64,000 nt of DNA, taken from contig JAPUJT010000057.1 in NCBI GenBank assembly GCA_027296055.1, forward strand, positions 1 through 64,000, read 5' to 3'. A model generated the notes under the pieces. It had not been told where the DNA came from, did no database searches, and saw nothing but the letters and a program-made list of their open reading frames with translations. Positions 25,868-34,538 of this stretch are shown here, piece by piece. Positions within the stretch are counted from its first letter, which is position 1; the number at the start of each line of letters is the position of its first letter. Both the position numbers and the translations under genes were made by a program. The DNA is from Planctomycetota bacterium (GTDB lineage Bacteria; Planctomycetota; JAPUJT01).

Positions 25868-26542
25868 ATGAAGGGGCTTCTAGACATCCGACTGCACCTC
25901 GTGGTCGCCGCCCTGCTCTGCGGCTTGACCCTCGGGATGGTCTCCTGGTTCGCTCCGCTGGAGGTGCCCGGGCTCGGAAGCTCCTACCTGATCGTCTACT
26001 TCCACCTCCCCTCCGCCCTCAACTCTCTCGGCTTCTTCCTCCTCGGAGGCGTCCTGTCCGCCTTCTATCTCTTTCGGAAGGATGATCGATACGACGTCTG
26101 GGCCTCATCGGCGATCGTGACGGGGCTCTTCGCCTGCACGATCACGCTGGTGACGGGGAGCACATGGGCCCGCACCGCCTGGGGCCACTGGTGGCTCTGG
26201 AGCGATCCCCGCCTTCTCTCGATGGCGGTGACCTGGTACTTCTTCATGGGGTACGTCATGCTGCGACTTGCCGTCCCCGAGCCAGAGAAGCGGGCTCGAT
26301 TCGCCGCGGTCTTCGGGATCATCTGCTCCCTGAACGTCCCGATCGTCTATTTCGCGATCAAGATATTCGGGGCGGTCAACCACCCTGTCGATGTGGCGTT
26401 TGGCACGCGCGTCAGGATCACTTTTTATGTCGCCCTCGTGGGCTTCGCTCTGGTCTATTTCCTTCTCTATCGGTCATGGGTCAGGAGCGAGAATGCGAGG
26501 CGTACCGTCGAGAGACTGAAGAGGACCATCTATGAGGCGTAA
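25868..26542 (+). CDS. ccmC: Heme-handling membrane protein CcmC
   Basis: 224 residues from the ATG at 25868, one base after the ccmB stop; upstream codons in the same frame belong to the ccmB region. Six membrane segments. The WWD domain reads TAWGHWWLWSDPRL (canonical WGTWWVWDARLT has a small change at the Asp). Conserved His residues lie in YFHLPSA and AVNHPVD. CcmC loads heme onto CcmE. It overlaps ccmD by 11 bases. Confidence 0.92.
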   Translation: MKGLLDIRLHLVVAALLCGLTLGMVSWFAPLEVPGLGSSYLIVYFHLPSALNSLGFFLLGGVLSAFYLFRKDDRYDVWASSAIVTGLFACTITLVTGSTWARTAWGHWWLWSDPRLLSMAVTWYFFMGYVMLRLAVPEPEKRARFAAVFGIICSLNVPIVYFAIKIFGAVNHPVDVAFGTRVRITFYVALVGFALVYFLLYRSWVRSENARRTVERLKRTIYEA

Positions 26543-26765
26543 ACTCTCGGGAATCCTCGCCTTCCTGCTTTGCCTGTCACCCGGGACGGCGCGCGCCCAG
26601 GGGACGGAGGGATCTCCGATCGGGGACTACCGACCTTACGTCTTCGGCGCGTACGGCGCCGCGTTCGTGATCCTGTTCGCCTTCGTCTTCCTGATCCTTT
26701 CGAGGCAACGCAAGATCGATCGGGAGATAGATTCCCTGAAGGATCGGATCGAGAAGAAACCCTAG
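26532..26765 (+). CDS. ccmD: CcmD-like small membrane protein
   Basis: 77 residues. An N-terminal signal-like segment (residues 1-22, ending Ala-Arg-Ala-Gln) precedes YVFGAYGAAFVILFAFVFLI and a charged helix, the CcmD pattern of Tyr-x-x-x-Ala-Tyr at the start of a single membrane segment. CcmD stabilises the CcmC-CcmE interaction. It is the last gene of the operon, and its end overlaps the convergent folD gene by four bases. Confidence 0.75.
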   Translation: MRRKLSGILAFLLCLSPGTARAQGTEGSPIGDYRPYVFGAYGAAFVILFAFVFLILSRQRKIDREIDSLKDRIEKKP

Positions 26766-27676
26766 AAGGCGGGGTCGAACGGAGGGTGGTCGATCCCGGC
26801 GGCGAGGGCCGCCGCGCGGACGATGTTCCGTAGAAGGACGGCCACGGTGACGGGACCGACCCCGCCGGGGACCGGGGAGATCTGTCCTGCCACTTCCAGC
26901 GCCTCATCGAAGACGACGTCCCCCACGCTCTTTCGCCGCGCAGGACCTTCCGCCTTGCCCTCCTCCCGGACCTCGACGAGATTGATCCCGACGTCGATCA
27001 CGAGGGCGCCCGGCCGGATCATCGATCCGCGAATCAGGCCCGGCCGTCCCGCGGCGACGGCCAGGATCTCGGCCCGCCGCGTCTGAGCGGCAACATCTTC
27101 GGTGGCGACGTGACAGATCGTCACGGTGGCGAGGGAATTCAGGAGGAGGATGGAGATCGGCTTGCCCACGAGCGGGCTGTGCCCGACCATCACCGCCTCC
27201 TTGCCCCGCAGGTCCACGCCCGCGTACCGGATCATCTCGAAGACGGCCATGGCGGTGCAGGGGACGATGATCGGTCTCTCCTGGACAAGGAGACCGAGAT
27301 TGGTGGGGTTCATTCCCTCCACGTCCTTCTCGGGACGTATCAAGGCCTGCAGGCGGGCCGCCCGGATCCCCGCGGGCAGGGGAAGCTGGATGATGACGCC
27401 GGTGACCGATGGCTCGTCGTTCAAGCGCTCGACGTAGGCGACCAGGACGTCCTCGGTCGTAGCGCCGTCGAAGGTCCGAAGAGTGTACTGAATCCCCGAG
27501 GCGATGCAGCTCTTCCTCTGGTTGGAGACGTAGACGGAGGACGCGGGGTCGTCCCCGACCTGGATCGAGACGAGGTGTGGCTGAATTCCCTTCGCCTTGA
27601 TCGCTTCGATCGCAGCTGGAATCGATCGGCGCATCTCCTTCGCGATCGCCTTTCCATCCAGGATCTTTGCCGGCAC
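26762..27676 (-). CDS. folD: FolD: methylenetetrahydrofolate dehydrogenase, divergent (cyclohydrolase Lys replaced)
   Basis: 304 residues. Recognisable FolD features are VGDDPASSVYV, IIQLPLP, VMVGHSPLVGKP and the C-terminal PVPGGVGPVTVAVL. In E. coli FolD the catalytic Lys of the cyclohydrolase lies in YVxxKxK; here the aligned segment is YVSNQRK, with Gln53 in its place. KDVDG reads KDVEG (Asp118, Glu120) and PCTPxG reads PCTAMA. The dehydrogenase half looks intact, so oxidation of methylene-THF is likely while hydrolysis is doubtful. It is divergent from mutL. Confidence 0.9.
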   Translation of the reverse strand: MPAKILDGKAIAKEMRRSIPAAIEAIKAKGIQPHLVSIQVGDDPASSVYVSNQRKSCIASGIQYTLRTFDGATTEDVLVAYVERLNDEPSVTGVIIQLPLPAGIRAARLQALIRPEKDVEGMNPTNLGLLVQERPIIVPCTAMAVFEMIRYAGVDLRGKEAVMVGHSPLVGKPISILLLNSLATVTICHVATEDVAAQTRRAEILAVAAGRPGLIRGSMIRPGALVIDVGINLVEVREEGKAEGPARRKSVGDVVFDEALEVAGQISPVPGGVGPVTVAVLLRNIVRAAALAAGIDHPPFDPAF

Positions 27677-27709
27677 GGGCTTCTCTCCTCTCCGCGGGGG
27701 GTGGGCGGG

Positions 27710-27739
27710 AGCATATCACGTCATCTTGGAACGGATCAA
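27710..27739 (-). promoter_or_regulatory. Candidate folD promoter
   Basis: On the minus strand TTGATC (27739-27734), 18-base spacer, TATGCT (27715-27710), 34 bases before the folD start at 27676. Weak -10. Confidence 0.35.
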
Positions 27740-27756
27740 GCGAGGGATTCTTCCGG

Positions 27757-27785
27757 TTGATCGGCAGCTCGCGACAGCCTAGAAT
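27757..27785 (+). promoter_or_regulatory. Candidate mutL promoter
   Basis: TTGATC (27757-27762), 17-base spacer, TAGAAT (27780-27785), 28 bases before the mutL ATG in the divergent folD-mutL gap. Confidence 0.55.
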
Positions 27786-27812
27786 CCTGCAACGCATCCC
27801 GCAGGAGATTCC

Positions 27813-29516
27813 ATGGCCTCCATCACCATCTTGTCCGAAGACCTCGTCGCGAAGATAGCGGCCGGCGAGGTGGTGGAGCGGCCGGCTTCCGTCTGCAAGG
27901 AGCTGATCGAGAACTCCATCGATGCCGGGGCCCGCCATGTCCGGATCGACGTGGAGGAGGGGGGCCGCCGCGTCATCCGGGTGACCGACGATGGGCAGGG
28001 AATCGGCCGGGAGGACCTGGTCCTGGCCTGTCTCCCGCATGCGACGAGCAAGATAGCGTCGATCGAAGATCTCGACGACGTGGCCACGCTCGGATTCCGC
28101 GGGGAAGCGCTCTCCAGCATCGGGGCCGTCTCGGCGATGCGAATCCTCTCCCGGCCGCGGGGAGCAGAAGAGGGCTCGGAGATCATGGTCCGGGGAGGGC
28201 GCCTGGATTCACCCCGTCCGGCCGCCGTGCCGGTGGGGACCGTGGTGGAGGTGATGGATCTCTTTTACAACGTCCCCGCGCGGGCCAAGTTCCTCCGGAG
28301 AGCGTCGACCGAGTTCCGGGCCATTGCAGATATGGTGACCGCGATCGCCGTGGCGCGGCCGGGTGTGGGTATCGATCTCCGTCACAACGACCGGCGTGTT
28401 CTCAACCTGCAGCCGGTGAAGGATGCGGAGAGTCGGATCGCAGGCCTCCTCGGTCCGGCGATCCGGCACGGCCTCCGGAGAGTGGAGGGGTCCATCGAGG
28501 GACTCCGGCTCCTCGGGTTCGTCTCGTCTCCGAAGGAGAGCCGGGCCGACAGGCGTTCCCAATACCTCACCGTCCGGGGCCGGCCGATCCGGGACAAGAC
28601 GGTCCTGCACGCCGTTTCCGAGGCCTATCACACTTACTTGATGAAGGGGAGGCACGCGATCGCCTTCATCTATCTCGAGCCGAGGGCCGGGGAAGTGGAC
28701 TACAATGTTCACCCGACCAAGGCGGAGGCTCGGTTCCGCGACCCCACGGCCATGCATGCCCTGATCGTCGAGAGCATCCGGGCGGTCCTCGAGGGGGATC
28801 CGGAGAGGCGGGACCTGCATGTGCCGGAGATGAAGGTTCGATCCGAGGTCTCCGAGACGGCTCCCCTCTGGGGAGGAGCGAAGAAGGGCGACCAGACGTC
28901 TAGCCGCCCGCCTGCCGAAGAAGGGGATGATGGGTCCGGGCTCGACCGACCGCTCAAGTTCCTCCAGGTCCATGACTTCTTCGTCGTGCAGGAGGTCGAG
29001 GACGGAATTCGCATCATCGATCAGCATGCACTCCACGAGCGGATCCTCCTCAACCGCCTTCGAAAGGAGATCGGAGAGGGGGAGGTTCTATCCCAGGGAT
29101 CTCTCGTTCCGACGACGATCGCCCTGAGCGCAGGGGAGATGGCGATCGCCATCGATCGCCGCAAGGATCTGCGAAAGGTCGGCTACCAGCTGGAAGAGTT
29201 TGGCGACCGTGAGATGATCTTACGGTTCTTTCCCGCTCTCCTCGACGGGGCGGATCACTCCGAGGTCCTTCGAGGGGTGATTTCGCTTCTCGAGACCAAG
29301 AAACCGAAGGCGGTGAAGGCAAATGTGCTGGACGGAATCCTCCGGCAGATGGCGTGCCGGGGAGCCGTCAAGGCGGGAACTCGACTGCGCCAGGATGAGA
29401 TTGCCGCGATGCTCGCAGAGGAGAGCCGGACCACCGGCTCCTTCGCTTGCGCCCACGGCCGTCCCACGAATCTGAATTTCTCACTCACCGATCTCATGCG
29501 CCAGTTCGGCCGCTGA
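27813..29516 (+). CDS. mutL: DNA mismatch repair protein MutL
   Basis: 567 residues. N-terminal GHKL ATPase with VVERPASVCKELIENSIDAG, DDGQGI, PHATSKI and GFRGEALSSI; then the transducer domain. After an acidic linker (about 330-375) the C-terminal dimerisation/endonuclease domain follows, with DQHALHERILLN (403-414), ACRGAVKAG, CAHGRPT and a final FGR. The metal motif is normally DQHA(X)2E(X)4E; the last Glu is Asn414 here, and CPHGRP is CAHGRP. MutL couples MutS recognition to strand incision. GGAG precedes the ATG. No mutS is nearby. Confidence 0.95.
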   Translation: MASITILSEDLVAKIAAGEVVERPASVCKELIENSIDAGARHVRIDVEEGGRRVIRVTDDGQGIGREDLVLACLPHATSKIASIEDLDDVATLGFRGEALSSIGAVSAMRILSRPRGAEEGSEIMVRGGRLDSPRPAAVPVGTVVEVMDLFYNVPARAKFLRRASTEFRAIADMVTAIAVARPGVGIDLRHNDRRVLNLQPVKDAESRIAGLLGPAIRHGLRRVEGSIEGLRLLGFVSSPKESRADRRSQYLTVRGRPIRDKTVLHAVSEAYHTYLMKGRHAIAFIYLEPRAGEVDYNVHPTKAEARFRDPTAMHALIVESIRAVLEGDPERRDLHVPEMKVRSEVSETAPLWGGAKKGDQTSSRPPAEEGDDGSGLDRPLKFLQVHDFFVVQEVEDGIRIIDQHALHERILLNRLRKEIGEGEVLSQGSLVPTTIALSAGEMAIAIDRRKDLRKVGYQLEEFGDREMILRFFPALLDGADHSEVLRGVISLLETKKPKAVKANVLDGILRQMACRGAVKAGTRLRQDEIAAMLAEESRTTGSFACAHGRPTNLNFSLTDLMRQFGR

Positions 29517-29517
29517 A

Positions 29518-31233
29518 TCAGGCGAATGTCCGCGAATCCTGGACCAGATCGAATCGGTCATAGAGCCAGCCGCCTAGCATCACGATGGGGATGATCTCGC
29601 ACGCCAGGATCACGACGCCGAGACCGAGGCCGATGGGAATCGCATAGTCAAACGGCTTCATCAGCATTGCCGCCGCGACGGAGATTCCAACGGGCGCCAG
29701 AAGGAGACCGACGATCGGCAGTAACCTCAAGGCAAAGATGAGCAAGTTGTGTCCGATGGCGGTGGGACCGGTCTCGAAGGCTGCCGTGAAGGGAAGCCAG
29801 AGGACCACGGTCAACCGGACGGCGGAGGCGACGGCCACGAGGAGCATCATCGCCGCGAAAGAAGTGACGAGGATTCCCGCGCCAACAATCGGATTCTGCT
29901 GGAGCCAATCGCTCGAGAACCCTGCCGCCGCGGACCAGAGGAGAAAAAAGACGAACATCGCCTTGGACACTTCCGCCAGCATGCTTCCCAGGAAGACCGT
30001 AGGCCCCCCGATGGGGAGCGGTTTGAGTAGCGCCATCGACTCGATCAACCCGAAACCCTCGGGGCTGGGTCCGAAGAGGATGAAGGAATAGAGGGTCCAC
30101 ACGATCATGCCACCGACGCCCCGGATGACCATGATCCAGACATCACTTTCCTGAGTCAGCGCGGCGATCCGAATTCCTATGCCCAGCCCGACACACAGGG
30201 TCGCTCCCAGGATCGCGTTCCGCCCGGAGTAGCTGCGACCGGCGGCGAGCAGCCCTTTCCAGGCGAAAGCCCATATTGGCGAACCGGTGGGAGCCAGGCG
30301 GAACGGCTGGGACCGGACCGGCCCGCGTTTTTGCCATGTCGGAAATAGCCGTCCCTTCTTGAACGAAGCGAGCCGGGCCGCCCGAACTTCGGCGGAACGA
30401 AGGCTGGCCTCCTCGAAGGCGTGATCCTGCACGAATATCCATCCGACGTGAGCCGCAAGGACGCCGAGACCCTGCAAGAGATCGGGGAGGGATTGCGAGC
30501 TGTCCGCACCGATCCGGATGAGGCGGGTAAAGAGCCGGAACGGCATGAGGACGAAGGCGATCGCCGGGCTCTGTGCGAATCTGAGGATCTCCTCCGAAAA
30601 CGACTCGATGCTCAGCAATCGATCCGGCTGGAGCCCGGACCTGGCCACGGCCGTGGCGACGGCGACGAACAGGGCCAGGCCTGGCAGCCAGGCAAGGGCG
30701 ACGCGAAGGGCTCCGGCGCTCCGAGGCGTGCCGTGCGCGAACGAGATGATCACCACGTGCAAGTAAGCCACATTGACCAGGATGAGCCAGCCCAGAAAGG
30801 ACAGAGGAGAGGCGGAGCGACTGATGAAGAGCATCATCAGCGCGCTCGTGAACATCGCGCGTGGCTGCGCTGCCAGGAGCCTGTAGGCGACCAGCGCCTT
30901 TCTTCGGACAGGTAGAGGAAAGAGAAGCTCCACCTCCGCTTTCTCGAAACCCAGCGGGTGGACCTTCCCCCAGCCGAGGAAGATCCAGGCGCAGATCGCC
31001 GCAGCCAGCATGGACATGGGGACGATGATGTCCGACACCGCCCCCTCCTTCAGGAAGGGGGGCTCCCGTCCTGCATCCTGCGAGAAGAGCATCATGGACA
31101 GGACGAGGACGGCATAGGCGGCGAATACGATCATCCCGATGAGGACCTTTGGCCGCCGGAGCATGGAGAATCCGAGTCGAACCCGGTTTCGCAGCCGGCG
31201 AGCAAACAGATAGAGGAGGGGATGTGGGGTCAA
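29518..31233 (-). CDS. ABC exporter membrane subunit (putative ABC exporter family)
   Basis: 571 residues with about 12 predicted membrane segments in two halves separated by a soluble stretch (about 270-310). It resembles the large two-part exporter permeases associated with a single ATPase, such as the putative ABC exporter family (PF16962, from memory). The start overlaps the end of the ATPase gene by four bases, so the two form one transporter. Substrate unknown; it lies two genes from ceramide enzymes, which makes a lipid or envelope substrate possible but unproven. Convergent with mutL. Confidence 0.7.
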   Translation of the reverse strand: MTPHPLLYLFARRLRNRVRLGFSMLRRPKVLIGMIVFAAYAVLVLSMMLFSQDAGREPPFLKEGAVSDIIVPMSMLAAAICAWIFLGWGKVHPLGFEKAEVELLFPLPVRRKALVAYRLLAAQPRAMFTSALMMLFISRSASPLSFLGWLILVNVAYLHVVIISFAHGTPRSAGALRVALAWLPGLALFVAVATAVARSGLQPDRLLSIESFSEEILRFAQSPAIAFVLMPFRLFTRLIRIGADSSQSLPDLLQGLGVLAAHVGWIFVQDHAFEEASLRSAEVRAARLASFKKGRLFPTWQKRGPVRSQPFRLAPTGSPIWAFAWKGLLAAGRSYSGRNAILGATLCVGLGIGIRIAALTQESDVWIMVIRGVGGMIVWTLYSFILFGPSPEGFGLIESMALLKPLPIGGPTVFLGSMLAEVSKAMFVFFLLWSAAAGFSSDWLQQNPIVGAGILVTSFAAMMLLVAVASAVRLTVVLWLPFTAAFETGPTAIGHNLLIFALRLLPIVGLLLAPVGISVAAAMLMKPFDYAIPIGLGLGVVILACEIIPIVMLGGWLYDRFDLVQDSRTFA

Positions 31234-31964
31234 GGGGACTCCGCACCAGGGCCGTCTCCGGTGATCTGGAAGAAGACCTCCTCGAGGGTGGCATCGGCCT
31301 TTTGCTTCTCCTTGAGCTCGGAGATAGGCCCCCGCGCAAGCTGCCGACCTTCGGAGATGATCAGGATCGAATCGCAGAGCACCTCGACCAGCTCGAGGAG
31401 GTGAGAGCTGATGATCACGGCCGCGCCGTCCTCGGCCCGCCTCCGGATGGTGTCTTTTACGCTGCGGATGCCGCGGGGGTCGAGACCCGAGAGGGGTTCG
31501 TCCAGCAGGATCGCTTCCGGATCGTGGAGGAAGGCCCAGGCAATGGCGACCTTCTGCCGCATCCCTCGGGAGAGGGTGTCCGGCAAGTGATCGCGTCGAT
31601 CCGTGAGTCCCAGCTCATCGAGGAGCTGGCGTGCGCGCTCGTCTCGATCCGGCAAGGACCTGACGCGGCCGACAAACTCGAGGTGCTCACCCACCGTCAG
31701 GTGGGAGATCAGCTCCGGCGTGTCCGGGACGAAGCCGACGTGGCGCTTGGCGTCGATCGGCTTCTCCTCCAGGTCGGAACCCGCGATCCAGACCCGGCCG
31801 GCGCTGGGGGGCAGTATCCCCGCGATGATGCGAAGGGTGGTCGTCTTGCCCGCGCCGTTAGGGCCCACGAAGCCCATCACCTCGCCGGGGTCAACCTGGA
31901 AGGTGAAGTCATCCACCGCTAGCCGTGTGTCGTAGGCCTTTCGGAGGTTCTCCACCCGAATCAT
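31230..31964 (-). CDS. ABC transporter ATP-binding protein
   Basis: 244 residues from the ATG at 31964; the frame stays open for another kilobase upstream but only as shadow of the SDR gene. Walker A GPNGAGKTT (about 37-45), signature TLSRGMRQKVAIAWA, Walker B AILLDEPLSGLDP and switch His in ISSHLLE identify an exporter-type ATPase of the ABC-2 class. Partner of the permease at 29518-31233. Confidence 0.9.
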   Translation of the reverse strand: MIRVENLRKAYDTRLAVDDFTFQVDPGEVMGFVGPNGAGKTTTLRIIAGILPPSAGRVWIAGSDLEEKPIDAKRHVGFVPDTPELISHLTVGEHLEFVGRVRSLPDRDERARQLLDELGLTDRRDHLPDTLSRGMRQKVAIAWAFLHDPEAILLDEPLSGLDPRGIRSVKDTIRRRAEDGAAVIISSHLLELVEVLCDSILIISEGRQLARGPISELKEKQKADATLEEVFFQITGDGPGAESP

Positions 31965-32014
31965 CGGACCGTCATTCAATCGTTCATCCCCCGAGCCCAG
32001 CGCGCAAAATTCCG

Positions 32015-33013
32015 TCAGAGCCAACCTTCGCGCCGGTACCATTCTACCGTTCCGACGATGCCGAGGCGGTAGGGAATCTGGGCGCGAAACCCCCACTCCC
32101 TTTCGGCCAGGGATGGGTCGCAGACCCAGTGACGGTGTCGCCACTCGACGGTCCTCTCCTTGTTGATGATGGTCTCCTTGCCGGTGATCCGTGAGGCCCA
32201 TTCTCCGGCTGTCGCCGCCGCGCCAATGATCCACTCGGGAAGGACCAGACGGCGGCCTCGAACGCCCAGGGCGTCGGCCACACCGGAGAGCATGTCCTCC
32301 CAGGAGAGGATCTCCGGGTGGGCGACATAATAGGTGCCTCCTGCCGGAGCCTTTCGTGCCGCCTCGATGATCGCATCCACCAGGTCCTCGATATGGACGA
32401 GGCTCATCGTCCTTTTCCCCCGGCCGAGATGTGGAAGAACGCCGCGGCGAACGGCCCGGCAGATCCCGAGGAAATCGGCTTCGCGGGGACCGTAGACCAT
32501 CGGCGGTCTCAGTACCACGATCGGCAGATCCTCCCGCATCCCATCCACGACATCCTCCGCCATCTTCTTGCTTTCGCCGTAGAGACCCATGGGCCGGACG
32601 GGATCGGCCTCGTTCCACGGTATCCCCTCGGGACTGGGTCCAGCGGCGGCGAGACTGCTCAGGTGGATCACTCTGGGCGGTATGGGCATCTCGGTCAACG
32701 CGGAGAGGAGGTGGCGTGTGCCATTCACGTTTCCCTCGATGTAGGCGGCCCTGTTCGAAGCGCGCAGCACGCCCGCCAGATGGAAGACCAGCTCGACGCC
32801 GTCCACGGCCTCGGTCAGATCGTCCGCCTGGGCCAGGTCGGCCACGACGAGCCGGTGCGGAATTCCCTCGACCCATCGAAGGGAGCTGGTTCGGCGGACC
32901 AGGACGACCAGGTCGGCCCCCGCCGCCGAGAGGGCTCCGATCAGGTGGGAGCCGATGAAGCCAGTCGCTCCTGTCAGCAGCACACGCTTTCCCCGGACGT
33001 CTACGGCCCTCAT
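32015..33013 (-). CDS. cerR: NAD(P)-dependent extended SDR, probable ceramide reductase (CerR-like)
   Basis: 332 residues. Rossmann motif TGATGFIGSHL (about 14-24), VVADLAQADDL, FHLAGVLRASN, catalytic SSLAAAG and YGESKKMAE (Tyr-x-x-x-Lys) define an extended SDR. In Caulobacter the sphingolipid enzymes are Spt, bCerS and CerR, and CerR is an extended SDR of this type that reduces the 3-keto group. Divergent pairing with spt-bcerS (274 bases between starts, facing promoters) supports this role. By sequence alone it could be another sugar- or sterol-type SDR. Confidence 0.75.
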   Translation of the reverse strand: MRAVDVRGKRVLLTGATGFIGSHLIGALSAAGADLVVLVRRTSSLRWVEGIPHRLVVADLAQADDLTEAVDGVELVFHLAGVLRASNRAAYIEGNVNGTRHLLSALTEMPIPPRVIHLSSLAAAGPSPEGIPWNEADPVRPMGLYGESKKMAEDVVDGMREDLPIVVLRPPMVYGPREADFLGICRAVRRGVLPHLGRGKRTMSLVHIEDLVDAIIEAARKAPAGGTYYVAHPEILSWEDMLSGVADALGVRGRRLVLPEWIIGAAATAGEWASRITGKETIINKERTVEWRHRHWVCDPSLAEREWGFRAQIPYRLGIVGTVEWYRREGWL

Positions 33014-33081
33014 CCTCTCCTCTCATTTCCCGCCTCCTCGAAGGCTGGTAGGCGGAAGCCTCGGATCGGCGCAGGGCCCCT

Positions 33082-33110
33082 ATACTATGGCGGGGATCCG
33101 TGGATGGCAA
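33082..33110 (-). promoter_or_regulatory. Promoter for the CerR-like gene
   Basis: Minus-strand TTGCCA (33110-33105), 17-base spacer, TAGTAT (33087-33082), giving a leader of about 60 bases before the gene start at 33013. Confidence 0.55.
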
Positions 33111-33118
33111 AAAATGAA

Positions 33119-33147
33119 TTGACAAGGTTTCGCGACGGCAATAAGGT
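33119..33147 (+). promoter_or_regulatory. Promoter for the spt-bcerS operon
   Basis: TTGACA (33119-33124), 17-base spacer, TAAGGT (33142-33147). It lies back to back with the cerR promoter, eight bases between the two -35 boxes, so a shared regulator could control both. Confidence 0.5.
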
Positions 33148-33287
33148 AAGGCTTTCTACGAGTGCCTCGGGGTAACGGTATTCCAGGCAAAGGTTTGTGA
33201 AGAGGAATGCCCCGGGCGAAGTCAGGATCGGGCGGTTGCTGGGCCGTGCGGTTCGGCCCATCTCCAGCGCAAGGCGTTCTCGAGCCC

Positions 33288-34538
33288 ATGCAAGAGCCGC
33301 CCCCCCTCCTCGATAAGTGCCTTGGTTTCACCCGACATCGGGAGCTGATGGAGGAGGGAATCTACCCCTACTTTCAACCCTTCGAGGAATCCTACGGTCC
33401 CGTGGCTCGGCTTGACGGCCGCGAGATCATCATGGTGGGCTCCAATAACTACCTGGGGCTCACCCATCATCCCAAGGTCAAGGAGGCGGCCGTTGCGGCG
33501 CTGAAGAGATTCGGCACATCCTGCTCCGGATCTCGATTTCTGAACGGGACACTGCGTGTCCATGAGGAGCTGGAGAGGAAGCTGGCTCGGTTCATGGGCA
33601 AGGAGTCGGCCCTCGTCTTCAGCACCGGATTCCAGACCAATCTCGCGGTGATCTCCAGCCTCGCAGGGAAGGGTGACATCGTCTACTGCGATCGGGACAA
33701 TCATGCCAGTCTCATCGATGGTTGTCGCCTCTCGTTCGCCACGACGAAGAAGTTCAAACACAACAGCATGTCCGATCTCGAAAACCTCATCGAGAACCAC
33801 AGCGGGAACCATTTCACCGGCGGAAGGCTGATCGCCGTGGACGGGATCTTCAGCATGGTCGGGGACATCCTGGACCTGCCGGGGATCGTCTCTCTGGCGA
33901 AGCGCCATGACGCATGCATCCTCCTCGACGATGCCCATTCCCTCGGGGTCCTGGGGAAAGGCGGTCGAGGCACCGCCGAGCACTTCGGACTGATGGATCA
34001 GGTCGACATCATCATGGGAACGTTCAGCAAGTCATTCGCATCGTTGGGAGGATTCATCGCCGGGGAGCGGGCGGTGATCGAGTACATCCAGCACCACTCC
34101 CGCCCCTTGATCTTCAGCGCCAGCATGCCCCCCGCCTGCGTGGCTACGGTCATCACGGCCCTCGATCTGATCCAGAAGGAGCCGGAGATGAGGGAGAAGC
34201 TCTGGAAGAACACCCGGAGGATGAAACGAGAATTCGACCGGATGGGTTTCGATACGGGAAACAGCGAGACCCCCGTGATCCCGCTCATCATCGGCAGTCG
34301 CGAGGAGACCTTCCTCTTCTGGCGAAAGCTCCTGGATCACGGCATCTATGCCAATGCCGTCACCTCTCCGGCGGTGCCGCCGAACATGGATCTGATCCGG
34401 ACGAGCTACATGGCCACTCACGAGGACCATCACCTCGACCGGGTGCTGGAGGTCTTCGAGAAGCTCGGGCGAGAGTATGCCATCATCGATCCCTCCAGGG
34501 CCCACCCCGTCACGAGCCGGGCCGCTCCAGATTCGTAG
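33288..34538 (+). CDS. spt: Serine palmitoyltransferase-like alpha-oxoamine synthase
   Basis: 416 residues from the ATG at 33288; an alternative ATG at 33207 adds 27 residues with no family match, and 33288 gives the length of Sphingomonas SPT. PLP-dependent fold type I: SNNYLGL, GTSCSGSRFLNGT, DRDNHASLIDG, DDAHSLG and the Schiff-base Lys248 in GTFSKSFASLGGF. SPT condenses serine with palmitoyl thioester to 3-ketosphinganine. The FKHNS segment, a ceramide-synthase-like gene directly downstream and a CerR-like SDR divergent favour SPT over AONS or KBL. Confidence 0.85.
   Translation: MQEPPPLLDKCLGFTRHRELMEEGIYPYFQPFEESYGPVARLDGREIIMVGSNNYLGLTHHPKVKEAAVAALKRFGTSCSGSRFLNGTLRVHEELERKLARFMGKESALVFSTGFQTNLAVISSLAGKGDIVYCDRDNHASLIDGCRLSFATTKKFKHNSMSDLENLIENHSGNHFTGGRLIAVDGIFSMVGDILDLPGIVSLAKRHDACILLDDAHSLGVLGKGGRGTAEHFGLMDQVDIIMGTFSKSFASLGGFIAGERAVIEYIQHHSRPLIFSASMPPACVATVITALDLIQKEPEMREKLWKNTRRMKREFDRMGFDTGNSETPVIPLIIGSREETFLFWRKLLDHGIYANAVTSPAVPPNMDLIRTSYMATHEDHHLDRVLEVFEKLGREYAIIDPSRAHPVTSRAAPDS

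Noticed and set aside
31230-33125. A single 631-codon minus frame covering the ABC ATPase and part of cerR
   Set aside because: The ABC ATPase begins at 31964; the upstream part is out of frame with the real SDR and lacks homology.
33207-33287. Longer start for the SPT-like gene at 33207
   Set aside because: The AGAGG sits one base from this ATG, too close to be a good ribosome binding site, and the 27 extra residues do not match SPT; left as a possible alternative.
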